From positions 1,071,942-1,135,941 of the forward strand of contig NC_018870.1 of the NCBI RefSeq assembly GCF_000305935.1: 64,000 bases of DNA. The letters are read 5' to 3'. Made by a program: the position numbers and the translations under genes. Shown here piece by piece: positions 24,707-34,550 of the stretch. The stretch's first letter is position 1. Every line of letters starts with the position of its first letter. Below the pieces are notes generated by a model that saw nothing but the letters and a program-made list of their open reading frames with translations, did not search any database and was not told the DNA's origin. Source of the stretch: Thermacetogenium phaeum DSM 12270 (GTDB lineage Bacteria > Bacillota > DSM-12270 > Thermacetogeniales > Thermacetogeniaceae).

Positions 24707-26010
24707 TGTCGGTGCTGGTAGTCGTCGGTGGCGGTTTGGCCGGAACGGAGGCGGCCTGGCAGGCAAGCCGACTCGGTATCCAGGTCACCCTTTACGAAAT
24801 GCGCCCGCTCAAACAGACACCTGCCCATCAAACCCACCTGCTTGCCGAGCTGGTTTGCAGCAACTCTCTCCGGGCGGCAGCCCTGACCAATGCCGTCGGG
24901 CTGCTCAAAGAGGAAATGAGGATGGCCGGCTCCCTGGTTATCCGGTGTGCCGATAGCAATTCTGTTCCCGCCGGTGGGGCTTTAGCCGTAGACAGAAGGC
25001 GCTTCTCTCAGGCAGTGACCGACGCCATTGCCGGCAATCCCCGGATCACTCTGATACGAAAGGAGATCGAGGAAATTCCGACCTTTCGCCCCCTGGTAAT
25101 TGCTACTGGCCCGCTGACTTCGGAAGCCTTCAGCCGGAGTCTGGCGGCGTTTACGGGGGAAGAATACCTCTCTTTTTACGATGCTGTTGCTCCGATCGTC
25201 ACCGCGGAGTCGCTGAACATGGCTGTTCTCTTCCGGCAATCCCGGTATGGAAAGGGGGAGGCGGCTTACCTGAATGCGCCTATGAATCAGGAGGAGTACC
25301 GGCGCTTTTGGGAAGCCCTCGTCTCTGCCGAGGTCAAAGAGCCGAAGGCTTTTGAACAGGGGTGTTTTTTTGAGGGGTGTTTGCCTGTAGAAGTGATGGC
25401 CCGGCGGGGCTTTGACACTCTTCGTTATGGGCCCCTCAAGCCGGTAGGGCTGATCGATCCCCGGACGGGGAAGGAGCCGTATGCCGTCGTGCAGTTGAGG
25501 CAGGATAATGCAGAGGGCACCATTTACAATCTGGTCGGTTTTCAGACACAGCTTAAGTGGAAGGAGCAGAAGCGGGTTTTTCGCCTCATTCCGGGGCTGG
25601 AAAGGGCTGAGTTCGTGCGTTATGGGGTGATACACCGGAATACCTTCCTTAAGGGGCCGCGGGTTCTGCTGCCTACCCTTCAGATGAGAAAGGACCCGGC
25701 CGTTCTCTGCGCCGGTCAGCTGACGGGTGTGGAGGGTTATGTGGAATCTGCGGCCAGCGGCTTCATTGCCGGAGTCAACGCCGCCCGCATAGCCCTGGGT
25801 AAAGAACCGCTGGCGCCTCCTGCCGAAACTGCGCACGGTGCCCTCTGCCATTATGTCGGCACCTCTCAAAGCCCCGATTTTCAGCCGATGAATGTCAACT
25901 TCGGGATCTTTCCTCCTCTGCCGCAAAGAGTGCGCCGCCTGGATAAAAAGGCGGCTTTAGCCAAAAGAGCCCTGGATTCCTGGTCCTGCTTTCTCGCCAG
26001 GATTTTCTAA
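24706..26010 (+). CDS. trmFO: tRNA (uracil-54-C5)-methyltransferase TrmFO
   Basis: This 434-residue flavoprotein uses methylenetetrahydrofolate and FAD to methylate U54 in the T-loop of tRNA. The FAD-binding start VVVGGGLAGTEAAWQASRLG is clear. Family motifs CSNSLRAAALTNAVGLLKEE, TGPLTSEAF and QTQLKWKEQKRVFRLIPGL follow. ATG 24706 overlaps the topA stop, with GGAGGGGG upstream. The C-terminus (about residues 380-420) keeps the usual HYVGTSQSPDFQPMNVNFGI. Confidence 0.96.
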   Translation: MSVLVVVGGGLAGTEAAWQASRLGIQVTLYEMRPLKQTPAHQTHLLAELVCSNSLRAAALTNAVGLLKEEMRMAGSLVIRCADSNSVPAGGALAVDRRRFSQAVTDAIAGNPRITLIRKEIEEIPTFRPLVIATGPLTSEAFSRSLAAFTGEEYLSFYDAVAPIVTAESLNMAVLFRQSRYGKGEAAYLNAPMNQEEYRRFWEALVSAEVKEPKAFEQGCFFEGCLPVEVMARRGFDTLRYGPLKPVGLIDPRTGKEPYAVVQLRQDNAEGTIYNLVGFQTQLKWKEQKRVFRLIPGLERAEFVRYGVIHRNTFLKGPRVLLPTLQMRKDPAVLCAGQLTGVEGYVESAASGFIAGVNAARIALGKEPLAPPAETAHGALCHYVGTSQSPDFQPMNVNFGIFPPLPQRVRRLDKKAALAKRALDSWSCFLARIF

Positions 26011-26070
26011 AATACTTGCCGGAATACCCTTCTTGTGCTAGCATTCTGAATAATGAGGTAATTTCTTATT

Positions 26071-27000
26071 ATGAAAAAATGGAAGTATTTTTGTGATGAA
26101 TTTAAAAAATATTTGAAGATCCAGAAAAACCTGAGCGACAAGACCGTAATCAACTACATGTCCGATCTCCACCACTTCCGATGCTGGCTCGCTTCAAATT
26201 ACGATCTCCGGGACCCGCTGGAGGTAACGACAAGGCATATCAGGGGTTATCTCGTCAGTTTATACGAGGGGGGTTATGCGCGGAGCACTGTTGCCCGCCA
26301 TCTGTCCTGTTTGCGCACATTTTATAAATATCTGACCCGGATCAATGCCGTTTCTGCAAACCCGCTCACCCTTGTGCACAGTCCCAGGAAGGCCAGATAC
26401 CTCCCACGGTTTTTATATCTCGATGAGGTTGTGAGGCTGTTGGATGCTGTTGGTGACGGCAGTGCCATTGCCCTTCGCGACCGGGCGCTCTTGGAGCTTC
26501 TTTACAGTTCCGGCCTTCGCGTCAGCGAAGTGGTGCAGCTCAATATCGGGGATGTTGACTTTTCCCTGCGGTCTCTGCGTGTCAAAGGAAAGGGGGGGAG
26601 GGAGCGGATCGTTCCTTTCGGAAACCCGGCTGCGATTGCTCTGAACAAGTATCTGCGGACGGCGCGGCCGCAGCTTGCGGGGTCGCCAAACCCCAGTCCC
26701 GGTGCTCCTTTCTTTGTCAACTGGAGGGGCAAACGCCTGACCACGAGAGGGCTATACGGAATTATTGTAGGCTACTTGCACAAGGTGGCACCGGATCGGA
26801 ACCTGACTCCCCATTCACTGCGCCATACCTTTGCCACCCACCTACTGGAGGGGGGAGCAGATCTGCGCTCTGTACAGGAGTTACTGGGCCATGCCCGGAT
26901 GTCCAGCACACAGATATACACTCATATTACGGGAGAGCGAATTAAGGCGGTTTACGAAAGGGCGCATCCCAGGGCTAAAGAACATGGAAAAGGGGGTTAA
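26071..27000 (+). CDS. xerC: Tyrosine recombinase XerC
   Basis: This 309-residue site-specific recombinase resolves chromosome dimers. The N-terminal SAM-like core domain (about 1-95) is followed by the catalytic domain with Arg in [12 protein letters not shown], Lys in [15 protein letters not shown], HxxR in [12 protein letters not shown], His in [14 protein letters not shown], whose Tyr is the nucleophile. It heads the xerC-hslV-hslU-codY cluster that is standard in Firmicutes (codV in Bacillus). ATG 26071 has a weak binding site (GAGGTAA). Confidence 0.94.
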   Translation: MKKWKYFCDEFKKYLKIQKNLSDKTVINYMSDLHHFRCWLASNYDLRDPLEVTTRHIRGYLVSLYEGGYARSTVARHLSCLRTFYKYLTRINAVSANPLTLVHSPRKARYLPRFLYLDEVVRLLDAVGDGSAIALRDRALLELLYSSGLRVSEVVQLNIGDVDFSLRSLRVKGKGGRERIVPFGNPAAIALNKYLRTARPQLAGSPNPSPGAPFFVNWRGKRLTTRGLYGIIVGYLHKVAPDRNLTPHSLRHTFATHLLEGGADLRSVQELLGHARMSSTQIYTHITGERIKAVYERAHPRAKEHGKGG

Positions 27001-27005
27001 GATCC

Positions 27006-27536
27006 TTGTTTGCGGCGACAACGGTGATCTGTGTGCGAAAAGATGGGAAGGTTGCTATCGGCGGGGACGGACAGGTCACCTTTGCCAGCAATGTGATCTT
27101 GAAAGCACATGCCTGCAAGGTGAGAAAGATGTACCATGACCGCGTCCTGGCGGGATTCGCGGGATCGGTTGCCGATTCCTTGACGCTCTTTGATAAATTT
27201 GAGCGGAAGCTGGAAGAATACCGGGGCAATCTGCTGCGGGCTGCGGTGGAACTGGCGCGGGACTGGCGTCTCGACCGCATCCTGCGCCGTTTGGAGGCCC
27301 TTCTGGTGGTAGCGGACCTTGAGCACCTCCTGGTCATCTCGGGAAGCGGTGAGGTCATCGAGCCCGATGATGGGATTGCGGCGGTCGGTTCAGGGGGGCC
27401 TTACGCTCTGGCGGCGGCGCGAGCACTGCTGCGCCACAGCGACCTGGATGCGGCGGGGATTGTCCGCGCTGCCCTGGAGATTGCCTCTTCGATATGTATC
27501 TATACGAATGACCACATTACCGTAGAAACATTATAA
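27006..27536 (+). CDS. hslV: ATP-dependent protease subunit HslV
   Basis: This 176-residue protein is the peptidase of the HslUV complex. After removal of MFAAT or MFAA, the catalytic N-terminal Thr is exposed ([20 protein letters not shown]). Other family landmarks are [20 protein letters not shown] and [21 protein letters not shown] 27006 is used, with AAGGGGGT about 8 bases upstream, and lies 5 bases after xerC. Length is normal. Confidence 0.95.
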   Translation: MFAATTVICVRKDGKVAIGGDGQVTFASNVILKAHACKVRKMYHDRVLAGFAGSVADSLTLFDKFERKLEEYRGNLLRAAVELARDWRLDRILRRLEALLVVADLEHLLVISGSGEVIEPDDGIAAVGSGGPYALAAARALLRHSDLDAAGIVRAALEIASSICIYTNDHITVETL

Positions 27537-27551
27537 GGGGTGAAGGTTTAA

Positions 27552-28946
27552 GTGGAGGAATTGACCCCGCGACAGATCGTTGCCGAGCTCGACCGGTATA
27601 TCGTCGGCCAGCGGGAGGCCAAAAAGGCGGTTGCCATTGCCTTGCGCAACAGATACCGGAGGCGCCTCCTGCCGCCGGAATTGCGGGATGAGATAATGCC
27701 GAAAAACATCCTCATGATCGGGCCTACCGGAGTCGGGAAGACGGAGATAGCCAGGCGGCTGGCCAGGCTGGTTAATGCCCCTTTTGTCAAGGTAGAAGCG
27801 ACTAAATTCACAGAAGTCGGCTATGTTGGACGGGACGCCGAATCTATGGTGCGCGACCTTGTGGAGGTCGCCATCAGAATGGTGAAGAAGGAGAAAATGT
27901 CCGAAGTGTCAGAAAAGGCGGCCAGGCTGGCGGAGGAGCGCATTTTGGAGATTCTGGCTCCTTCCCCCAAACGCAGGAGGCCGGCGAAGAACCCCCTGGA
28001 AGCCCTTTTCGGGGAGATGGGGGAGAGTGCGAGCGAAGTTGATGACACCGTGGAGAGCCAGAGCAGCAGGCAACTGCGTGAAAGGATCGCAGCGGAACTG
28101 CGCTCCGGCGCCCTGGAGGACCGCCAGATCGAGATTGAGATCGAAGAAACGCCTCAGAAGACTCTAGAAGTCTTTACTTTGGGCGGAATGGAAGAGATGG
28201 GGATTAATCTCCAGGACATGCTCGGCAGCTTTCTTCCCAGGAAAAAGAAGAAGCGCCGGGTGACCGTCAGGGAGGCGCGCCGCATCCTTGCCCAGGAGGA
28301 AGCCCAGAAGCTAATCGACATGGATGAGGTTGTATCTCAGGCCATTGAGCGGGCGGAACAGACGGGGATTATCTTTCTGGACGAAATAGATAAGATCGCC
28401 GGAAGGGAGAATTCCTACGGCCCCGATGTTTCTCGCGGCGGAGTACAGCGTGACATTCTGCCGGTTATTGAGGGTTCGACGGTGATGACAAAGTACGGCC
28501 CGGTCAAAACAGATTATATTTTGTTCATCGCCGCGGGGGCCTTTCATGTATCCAAACCCTCTGATTTGATTCCGGAACTTCAGGGGCGTTTTCCCATTCG
28601 GGTGGAACTGGAACCTCTAGGGAAGGAGGATTTTTTGAGGATCCTTACCGAGCCCGATAACTCTCTTATCCGACAGTACACGGAGCTGCTGCGAACAGAG
28701 GAAATTGATGTCGAGTTTACGCCTGATGCCCTGGCCAAAATCGCTGAAATGGCCAATTTGGTGAACACCAGAACGGAAAATATCGGCGCCAGGCGTCTCC
28801 ATACCATTATGGAAAAGGTTATCGAGGACATATCTTTCCAGGCACCGGATCTGCCGCAGCAGAGGATCGTTATCGACAAGGAATATGTGTCCGAACGCTT
28901 AGCCGATATTGTCGCCGATAAGGATCTAAGCAGTTATATTCTCTAG
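27552..28946 (+). CDS. hslU: HslU ATPase, unfoldase of the HslUV protease
   Basis: This 464-residue AAA+ ATPase feeds unfolded substrates to HslV. Walker A is GPTGVGKTE (about residues 57-65), Walker B is [12 protein letters not shown], and the I-domain lies between them (about 105-245). The C-terminal sensor-2 region has [14 protein letters not shown], and the end, SSYIL, is the family's tail that inserts into HslV. GTG 27552 has AGGGGTGAAGG upstream. Confidence 0.96.
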   Translation: MEELTPRQIVAELDRYIVGQREAKKAVAIALRNRYRRRLLPPELRDEIMPKNILMIGPTGVGKTEIARRLARLVNAPFVKVEATKFTEVGYVGRDAESMVRDLVEVAIRMVKKEKMSEVSEKAARLAEERILEILAPSPKRRRPAKNPLEALFGEMGESASEVDDTVESQSSRQLRERIAAELRSGALEDRQIEIEIEETPQKTLEVFTLGGMEEMGINLQDMLGSFLPRKKKKRRVTVREARRILAQEEAQKLIDMDEVVSQAIERAEQTGIIFLDEIDKIAGRENSYGPDVSRGGVQRDILPVIEGSTVMTKYGPVKTDYILFIAAGAFHVSKPSDLIPELQGRFPIRVELEPLGKEDFLRILTEPDNSLIRQYTELLRTEEIDVEFTPDALAKIAEMANLVNTRTENIGARRLHTIMEKVIEDISFQAPDLPQQRIVIDKEYVSERLADIVADKDLSSYIL

Positions 28947-28961
28947 GTTTAAAAGCGGGGG

Positions 28962-29768
28962 ATGGGAGAGATGGAAAACTTGCTGGATAAGACCCGCGCC
29001 ATCAAGGACTTATTGTTAGGCGGCGGGGGGCCGGATGCCTTTGAAGTGATCGTCCGGGTTTTAAGCAAACAAATAGGCGCCAATGTTTATCTTGTTGGGC
29101 GGCGGGGTAAGATCCTGGGTTACCACTTCCTCGAAGATTCCCAATGCGAAAAGATCGAGGAAATCCTTAATTATAGTGAACGCTTTCCGGAAAGCTACAA
29201 CCGCACACTGCTTTCGATTATGGAAACGCAGCCAAATCTGGTTTACTCGGGGAAAAAGCAGTGTCTGTTTGCACCTGAAGATTGTCCTTTCTCGGATAGG
29301 TTTGTAACCGTCATTCCCATTTACGGTGGTGGGGAGCGCCTGGGAAACATGCTGATAATGAGAATGAAGAGCAGTTTCACCATTGAGGAACTGTTCCTTG
29401 CCGAGTACGGCGCCCTGACAGTGGGAATGGAGGTCATGCGCATCAAAGCCGAGCGGGCGGAGATGGACACGAGGAAAAGGGCTTCCGTACAGATAGCTTT
29501 GAGCACCCTTTCCTTTTCCGAACTGAAAGCCGCCGAGCATGTCTTTCGAGAGCTGGGAGGTCGTGAGGGCTTGATTGTGGCCAGCCGCGTTGCCGACAGG
29601 ACAGGGATTACCCGTTCGGTGATCGTTAACTCCTTACGCAAACTCGAAAGCGCCGGTGTCATTAAAACCAGGTCGCTGGGAATGAAAGGTACTTACATAA
29701 GCATAATCAATGAAAACTTGCCGGTCGAACTAAAGAACTGGCTCAGTAGAAAAGGAATGGAAATTTAG
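28962..29768 (+). CDS. codY: Global transcriptional regulator CodY
   Basis: This 268-residue protein is CodY, which senses branched-chain amino acids and GTP and represses stationary-phase genes in low-GC Gram-positives. An N-terminal GAF domain (about 1-160) begins LLDKTRAIKDLLLGGGG. A winged helix at the C-terminus contains ASRVADRTGITRSVIVNSLR, then KLESAGVIKTRSLGMKGTYI, the conserved DNA-binding part. ATG 28962 follows GCGGGG closely; ATG 28971 is an alternative start. It ends the xerC operon and is followed by a terminator. Confidence 0.96.
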   Translation: MGEMENLLDKTRAIKDLLLGGGGPDAFEVIVRVLSKQIGANVYLVGRRGKILGYHFLEDSQCEKIEEILNYSERFPESYNRTLLSIMETQPNLVYSGKKQCLFAPEDCPFSDRFVTVIPIYGGGERLGNMLIMRMKSSFTIEELFLAEYGALTVGMEVMRIKAERAEMDTRKRASVQIALSTLSFSELKAAEHVFRELGGREGLIVASRVADRTGITRSVIVNSLRKLESAGVIKTRSLGMKGTYISIINENLPVELKNWLSRKGMEI

Positions 29769-29794
29769 TTTAGGACCAACGCATTAGTAAAAAT

Positions 29795-29832
29795 GCGGTG
29801 TCAAAAATTTTTTTGACACCGCCTTACTTTTT
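29795..29832 (+). terminator. Terminator after codY
   Basis: A long stem GCGGTGTCAAAAA / TTTTTTGACACCGC is followed by CTTACTTTTT. It closes the xerC-hslVU-codY operon. Confidence 0.85.
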
Positions 29833-29899
29833 GTCGAGATAAGAAGGATAATTACCGATTTTCCGCATCAAGACAAATCTTATTTAAACCTCGATGAAG

Positions 29900-31650
29900 A
29901 GGATTTTTTAAAAAAGTTTAGGTTCAAGAGGATCGGATTTAGCTTCAACCAGTATCCATGTTAGCCAACTCCATTGGTTTGACTTTCAAGGCATCTAATA
30001 TATCATGCATAAACGGCTTGATATTACCGATCTGCTGAACTACCTGACCATTGACGGTCAGGGTGACAATGGCCGGCATGCGGAACATAAAAAGCGCCTG
30101 CTTGGCCGATTTAGCGAGCCCTTCTTGCTGGCAGACATACTCGATCAGGGCATAGACTATAAGGGCGATGATATTGACCAGAACCAGGGATCTGATCCGA
30201 TCGTCTGACTGCAGGAACACCGGCCTGATCTTGAGGGTGCTCTTCGTCGTCCGGAATCGGGCTTCCACCCGGTGGCGGGACTTGTACCCCTCCAGCACTT
30301 GGTTTGCATCGTGGGTCGCTCTCGCCAGGCTGGTGGCCAGGATGTACTTCCCCAGGAGGCGGTGCTGCTGCTCCAGCATCTCCGGGTTGTAGCTCCAGCT
30401 AAGGTCGAGACTGCCGTTTTCGCCCTCAAGACTGATGTCAAACAGCGGTCGCAGGTTGCCGTGGCCTTCGAAGGCCTTGTTGATCTGGCCGATCACGTAC
30501 TCCCTATTCTTGAACTTGCGGATGTTTAAGGAGCCCTTTATCTTGTCGAGTCTCTTAGCTATTTTATCGAGCTGTTTATCAAGGGTCTTGCGCTGCTGTT
30601 CATAGAGTTCCTCGCTCTTTACGACCACCGCCCTGCAGGTGTAATGCCTGCCATCGTGGGTGAAGCTGTAGGTGGTGTCGATCCCGGAGTAGCCGCCCTT
30701 GCCCTTGGCCGAGGTGTAGGCCAGGGGCTGGAACTGTTCCTCGGGGAAGCTGAGGATGAATTCCCTGTCCTTGCAGGCAAGCGGCCCCAGGAACTTCATC
30801 TTTTTTCTGAGCAGTGCAGCCAGATTGGGCTTGGTCATCATCGCCCGGTCGCCGATGATTAAAAAGTCTTTCTTTTTGAGCCGCTTCTTCAGCGTCTCCA
30901 GGTTCTTTAAGGCCTCTTTCTGGTCGGAGGCGTTGCCGGGGAGGAGGCGGTGGCATAGGGGAATGCCCCCCTTGGCCGTCACGTTCAGTTCCACCACCGC
31001 CTGCTTCTTGTCCTTCTTCTGGTCACGACTGTAGCCGAGCCTGATCAGTTCGCTTTCGTCGTAGTCCCCTTCAAAGTAGAAAGAGGTGAGGTCCCAGAGT
31101 ATCTGGTCTGTATCGATTTTGCCGAAGCGGGAAAGAACACTGAGCACGATGGCTTCTTCGATATCGTTTTCGTAGGGAGCAATTGCATCCAGCGCCCTTC
31201 CCACCCTGTCGTCGTTCAGCTTATCAGGCGGTATCCCGTAGAGTTCCAGGACGCCTCTTGCCTCAGCCCATTCTTCAATGTACAGAAGCGGGCAGGGATC
31301 GTTGAGACGGTTTAGAACCAGTTGCTCGATCACCTGGCCATGGGTTAGCCCTCCCTCGACATTACGTTTCATGGGCACGATCCTGTCCACGATATCCCGG
31401 ATGCCCAGGGCCCGGAGGAACGGACCCAGCAGGTAGAGGGAGCCGATCGTCTTCATGGTATCGATATTGATGTTAATCCCTGGTATGCTCTGAAAACGGT
31501 TGACGGGCTTTCCCTGAAACAGGCCGGAGTAATTTCTTCTCTTGTAGGACATAAGGCGCACCTTCCTTTAAAAAATGCCGGTTTTATAGGAAATTCGCGC
31601 CTTGTTAAAGATTTCCTCCTTTCTTGAGAAAAATTTTTAAAAAATTTTTC
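29900..31650 (-). mobile_element. IS1634-like insertion sequence
   Basis: A single transposase gene (29945-31561) is flanked by imperfect inverted AT-rich ends: plus-strand ATTTTTTAAAAAAGTTTAGG then TTCAAGAGG (about 29904-29932), and on the complement AATTTTTTAAAAATTTTTCT then CAAGAAAGG (about 31645-31615). The exact ends and a target duplication cannot be set from this copy alone. It lies between the codY terminator and flgB. Confidence 0.7.
29945..31561 (-). CDS. IS1634/IS4-family transposase
   Basis: This 538-residue DDE transposase matches the IS1634 group. It begins with a segment of the DUF4277 type (IDTMKTIGSLYLLGPFLRAL, then DIVDRIVPMKRNVEGGLTHG). The catalytic part shows QILWDLTSFYFEGDYDES (first Asp region), FLIIGDRAMMTKPNLAALL (second Asp), and the C-terminal YKSRHRVEARFRTTKSTLKI (Glu region, Y-2-R-4-E like). 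The frame is full length and undamaged, so the element may still be active. AGGAAGGTGCG precedes the start. Confidence 0.93.
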   Translation of the reverse strand: MRLMSYKRRNYSGLFQGKPVNRFQSIPGININIDTMKTIGSLYLLGPFLRALGIRDIVDRIVPMKRNVEGGLTHGQVIEQLVLNRLNDPCPLLYIEEWAEARGVLELYGIPPDKLNDDRVGRALDAIAPYENDIEEAIVLSVLSRFGKIDTDQILWDLTSFYFEGDYDESELIRLGYSRDQKKDKKQAVVELNVTAKGGIPLCHRLLPGNASDQKEALKNLETLKKRLKKKDFLIIGDRAMMTKPNLAALLRKKMKFLGPLACKDREFILSFPEEQFQPLAYTSAKGKGGYSGIDTTYSFTHDGRHYTCRAVVVKSEELYEQQRKTLDKQLDKIAKRLDKIKGSLNIRKFKNREYVIGQINKAFEGHGNLRPLFDISLEGENGSLDLSWSYNPEMLEQQHRLLGKYILATSLARATHDANQVLEGYKSRHRVEARFRTTKSTLKIRPVFLQSDDRIRSLVLVNIIALIVYALIEYVCQQEGLAKSAKQALFMFRMPAIVTLTVNGQVVQQIGNIKPFMHDILDALKVKPMELANMDTG

Positions 31651-31815
31651 GCCTGATTAAAAATTGCTTAGTACGGAAGATGGGTAATTAAAGATCAAAT
31701 AGAAAGTATTACTAATATATATCAATATAATGCAGGGTTCTCGACTTGTCAGTCCTATTGAATTGTTATCGATTTTTACCACTAATCCCAGACGGATGAA
31801 AGGCGGGTAGAGCAG
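31562..31815 (+). promoter_or_regulatory. AT-rich region upstream of the flagellar operon
   Basis: No gene is seen. The left half holds the end of the insertion sequence. A TATAAT box stands at 31726-31731 without a clear -35 box. Since the insertion sequence separates flgB from codY, this region must supply the start of the flagellar transcript. Confidence 0.4.
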
Positions 31816-32214
31816 ATGATTGCCGATTTGGGGCAGCCATTGGTTCCCCTCTTACAAAAAGCCCTCGATGCCGGTTGGTTGCGGCAGCAGGTGATCAGCT
31901 ATAACATCGCCAATGCCAGTACGCCCAATTACAAGAGATGGGATGTGGATTTCGGAAAGATTTTCAAAGAAAAGGCGGCCTGCAGCCTTCCTCTGGCCCG
32001 GACGCATCACGCCCATTTCGCAGAAAAGGAGAGTGGGATTTCCGGGCTGATCTACCGGGATCTGCAGTCGCGGCTGAGAAATGACGGGAATAATGTCGAT
32101 CCCGATGCGGAAATGGCTTTACAGGCGGCCACAGTCTTGCAGTATAATCTCCTGACGCGCCTGGTCAGCGACCACCTCAACATGTTGCGCACGGCCATTA
32201 CAGAAGGGAGATGA
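31816..32214 (+). CDS. flgB: Flagellar basal body rod protein FlgB
   Basis: This 132-residue protein forms part of the proximal rod. The family signature is VISYNIANASTPNYKRWDVD near residue 27-46 (NIANxxTPxYK). The C-terminal helix VLQYNLLTRLVSDHLNMLRT is typical. It is the first gene of the long flagellar/chemotaxis operon, and its stop overlaps the flgC start. Confidence 0.94.
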   Translation: MIADLGQPLVPLLQKALDAGWLRQQVISYNIANASTPNYKRWDVDFGKIFKEKAACSLPLARTHHAHFAEKESGISGLIYRDLQSRLRNDGNNVDPDAEMALQAATVLQYNLLTRLVSDHLNMLRTAITEGR

Positions 32215-32660
32215 TGGCAATGGGTTTGTTTACAGGCTTTCAGATCAGCGGCAGCGGCCTGACCGCCCAGCGCCTGCGCCTGGATGTCATCGCCGGCAAT
32301 ATCGCCAATGCGGAAACGACGCGCTCTGGCGAGGTGGATGCCGACGGACGTCCGCTTCCCTACCGGAGGAAAATGGTGGTATTGGAGGCGGGCAGACCTT
32401 TTGATTATTACCTGGGCAAGAAAGACCCGTGTGGTGTTCGCGTCAGGGGGATTGTCGAGGATGCTGCGCCGCCCCGCCTGGTGTACAATCCGGATCATCC
32501 CGATGCCGATCCCCAGGGTTATGTGCGCATGCCCAATGTGAATGTCCTCGAGGAAATGGTTGACCTGATCGATGCAACCAGAGCTTATGAAGCGAATGTC
32601 GCAGCACTCAATGCCACAAAAGAAATGTGCCTGCGTGCCCTGGATATCGGCCGCCGGTAA
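32211..32660 (+). CDS. flgC: Flagellar basal body rod protein FlgC
   Basis: This rod protein of up to 149 residues has the start FQISGSGLTAQRLRLDVIAG followed by NIANAETTRSGEV, and ends with YVRMPNVNVLEEMVDLIDAT, then RAYEANVAALNATKEMCLRA, all typical FlgC landmarks. Three ATG codons (32211, 32214, 32220) compete; GAAGGGAG upstream fits 32214 or 32220 best. It forms the rod with FlgB and is anchored by FliE, encoded next. Confidence 0.95.
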   Translation: MMAMGLFTGFQISGSGLTAQRLRLDVIAGNIANAETTRSGEVDADGRPLPYRRKMVVLEAGRPFDYYLGKKDPCGVRVRGIVEDAAPPRLVYNPDHPDADPQGYVRMPNVNVLEEMVDLIDATRAYEANVAALNATKEMCLRALDIGRR

Positions 32661-32680
32661 GTTAACAGGGAGGTGGTTTA

Positions 32681-32980
32681 ATGGATCTCCTGATAACGGA
32701 AAAACTGGGAACGCCGGGTTTGCTCTTGAAGACGAGAGAACGTTCTGGAGCGGAAGCGGAAATCCCGTTTCTGGAATATTACTGGCGCGCTCTGCAGGAT
32801 GTCAATGATCTGCAAAGAGAGGCGGAAAGGAAGGCTGAAGAGGTGGTAGCAGGTAATGCCCAAAGTTTTCACGAGGTTGTAATCGCAATGGAGAAAGCGG
32901 CACTCGGTCTGCAGTTGTTGGCGAGATTCCAGAATAAAGCCGTCGAGGCCTATCAGGAAATCATGCGCCTGCAGTTATAA
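32681..32980 (+). CDS. fliE: Flagellar hook-basal body protein FliE
   Basis: This 99-residue protein joins the rod to the MS ring. The C-terminal two-thirds carry the family pattern: FLEYYWRALQDVNDLQREAE, then VIAMEKAALGLQLLARFQNK and AVEAYQEIMRLQL at the end. GGGAGGTGG precedes ATG 32681. It lies 20 bases after flgC and 3 bases before fliF. Confidence 0.94.
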   Translation: MDLLITEKLGTPGLLLKTRERSGAEAEIPFLEYYWRALQDVNDLQREAERKAEEVVAGNAQSFHEVVIAMEKAALGLQLLARFQNKAVEAYQEIMRLQL

Positions 32981-32983
32981 GAA

Positions 32984-34543
32984 TTGGGTTGGTCGGTCGT
33001 GAAGGAGGCAGTTCTCAGGCAAAAGGACAAGATTATCCAATTTTGGAACAGGCTCTCCGGAAAGCAGAGGATCTTCTTCTGTACCGGGGTGGCTGTAATT
33101 GCCGTCGTTGCCCTGTTGCTGACCATATTTGCCGGAAGGCCGAAATTTGTACCTCTCTACACTAACCTTGATCCCCAGGATGCCGCCTCCATTACGGAGT
33201 ACCTGAAGGAGAAGAAGATTCTCTATAAACTAGAGAATGGGGGAGCAACTATTCTCGTGCCGGAAGCGCAGAAGGATGAGCTGAGGCTTTCCCTTGCCAA
33301 CGAGGGCATTCCCAAGGGGGGGAGTGTGGGCTTTGAGTCCTTTAACCAGACGCGCTTTGGAGAAACAGAAAGTGAGCGCAGGGTGAGGTACCTCGTGGCT
33401 CTGCAAGGGGAACTGGAGCGGACGATCAGCAAACTGGATCCTGTTGAAGATGTCCGTGTCCATATAGTCATCCCGGAACCATCCCTTTTCCTGGAAAACG
33501 AGGCTGAAGCCACGGCGGCAGTTCTCGTTAAGTTAAAACCGGGCTCGAGCCTCAAGGAGGAGCAGGTTTACGGGATCATGCACCTGGTGGCGAGCGGGGT
33601 TGAAGGTCTGAAGAGTGAAAACGTAACGGTGGTAGACACTAAAGGGAATATCCTTTCCGGAGGAGCGCCAAGCGAGGCGGTGCAGTCTGCCAGGATGACG
33701 ACCGATCAGATGGAAATCGAACGGGAGTACGAAAAAAACCTGGAAAGATCCCTTAAGGGGATGCTTGAGCAGATTGTCGGGCAGGGTAAAGCGGTTGTGC
33801 GCGCCAACGCCACCCTTGATTTCGATCGGGTGGAGATTCGCAGGGAAACCTTTGGGGATAAGACGATAAGAAGCCAACAGGTGGAGGAGGAGAACACAAC
33901 CTCCGGTGGTCTGCCGCCTGCCGGTACTGCAGGAACACCGGCCAATATTCCCACCTACGAAGAAATTGGGGGTGGGGCGGCTCCATCCCAAACGCAGATC
34001 AACAGGACGACAACCAACTATGAGATCGACAAAGAGGATGAGTACAGGGTGGTTGCCCCAGGAGCGGTGAAACAGCTTTCCCTGTCCGTTGTGCTGGACG
34101 GGGAACTGGACCCCCTGCGCCAGCAGGAGATTACCGATTTGGTAAGCGCAGCCGCCGGCCTGCAACCGGAGCGGGGGGATCAGCTGACTGTGGCCAGTAT
34201 CCCCTTCGATCGCACCTGGTCGCAGAATATGGAAAGAGAGATGGCGGAAAGGGAGAAGCGTCGGCAATGGCTGATTTACGGGATTGCCGGGTTGATTTTG
34301 ATAAGCCTCCTTGTCTTGCTCGCCGTTTTGGCGAATAGAAGACGGGAGCGCAGAGTTGCCCTTGACCGGCTCGCAGGAACGCAGCTTACCGTGGAGGAGG
34401 CCCTGGCGGCCCAGGAACCCGAGCTTACCCAAGAGGAAAAGGAGAGAGCCCGGATTTTAGAGCAACTGCAGCGCCAGGTGCGACAGAACCCAGAACAGGT
34501 TGCTCAGGTGTTAAGAGCCTGGTTGGCCGAAGAGCAGAGGTGA
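32984..34543 (+). CDS. fliF: Flagellar MS-ring protein FliF
   Basis: This 519-residue inner-membrane protein forms the MS ring. Two membrane segments frame the periplasmic ring domains: IFFCTGVAVIAVVALLLTIF (about 30-50) and WLIYGIAGLILISLLVLLAV (about 427-447). Between them stand FVPLYTNLDPQDAASITEYL, GSVGFESFNQTRFGETESER and VVDTKGNILS. The C-terminus ends with a FliG-binding helix (QNPEQVAQVLRAWLAEEQR). The start may be TTG 32984 or GTG 32999; neither has a strong binding site. Confidence 0.95.
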   Translation: MGWSVVKEAVLRQKDKIIQFWNRLSGKQRIFFCTGVAVIAVVALLLTIFAGRPKFVPLYTNLDPQDAASITEYLKEKKILYKLENGGATILVPEAQKDELRLSLANEGIPKGGSVGFESFNQTRFGETESERRVRYLVALQGELERTISKLDPVEDVRVHIVIPEPSLFLENEAEATAAVLVKLKPGSSLKEEQVYGIMHLVASGVEGLKSENVTVVDTKGNILSGGAPSEAVQSARMTTDQMEIEREYEKNLERSLKGMLEQIVGQGKAVVRANATLDFDRVEIRRETFGDKTIRSQQVEEENTTSGGLPPAGTAGTPANIPTYEEIGGGAAPSQTQINRTTTNYEIDKEDEYRVVAPGAVKQLSLSVVLDGELDPLRQQEITDLVSAAAGLQPERGDQLTVASIPFDRTWSQNMEREMAEREKRRQWLIYGIAGLILISLLVLLAVLANRRRERRVALDRLAGTQLTVEEALAAQEPELTQEEKERARILEQLQRQVRQNPEQVAQVLRAWLAEEQR

Positions 34544-34550
34544 CGACGGG

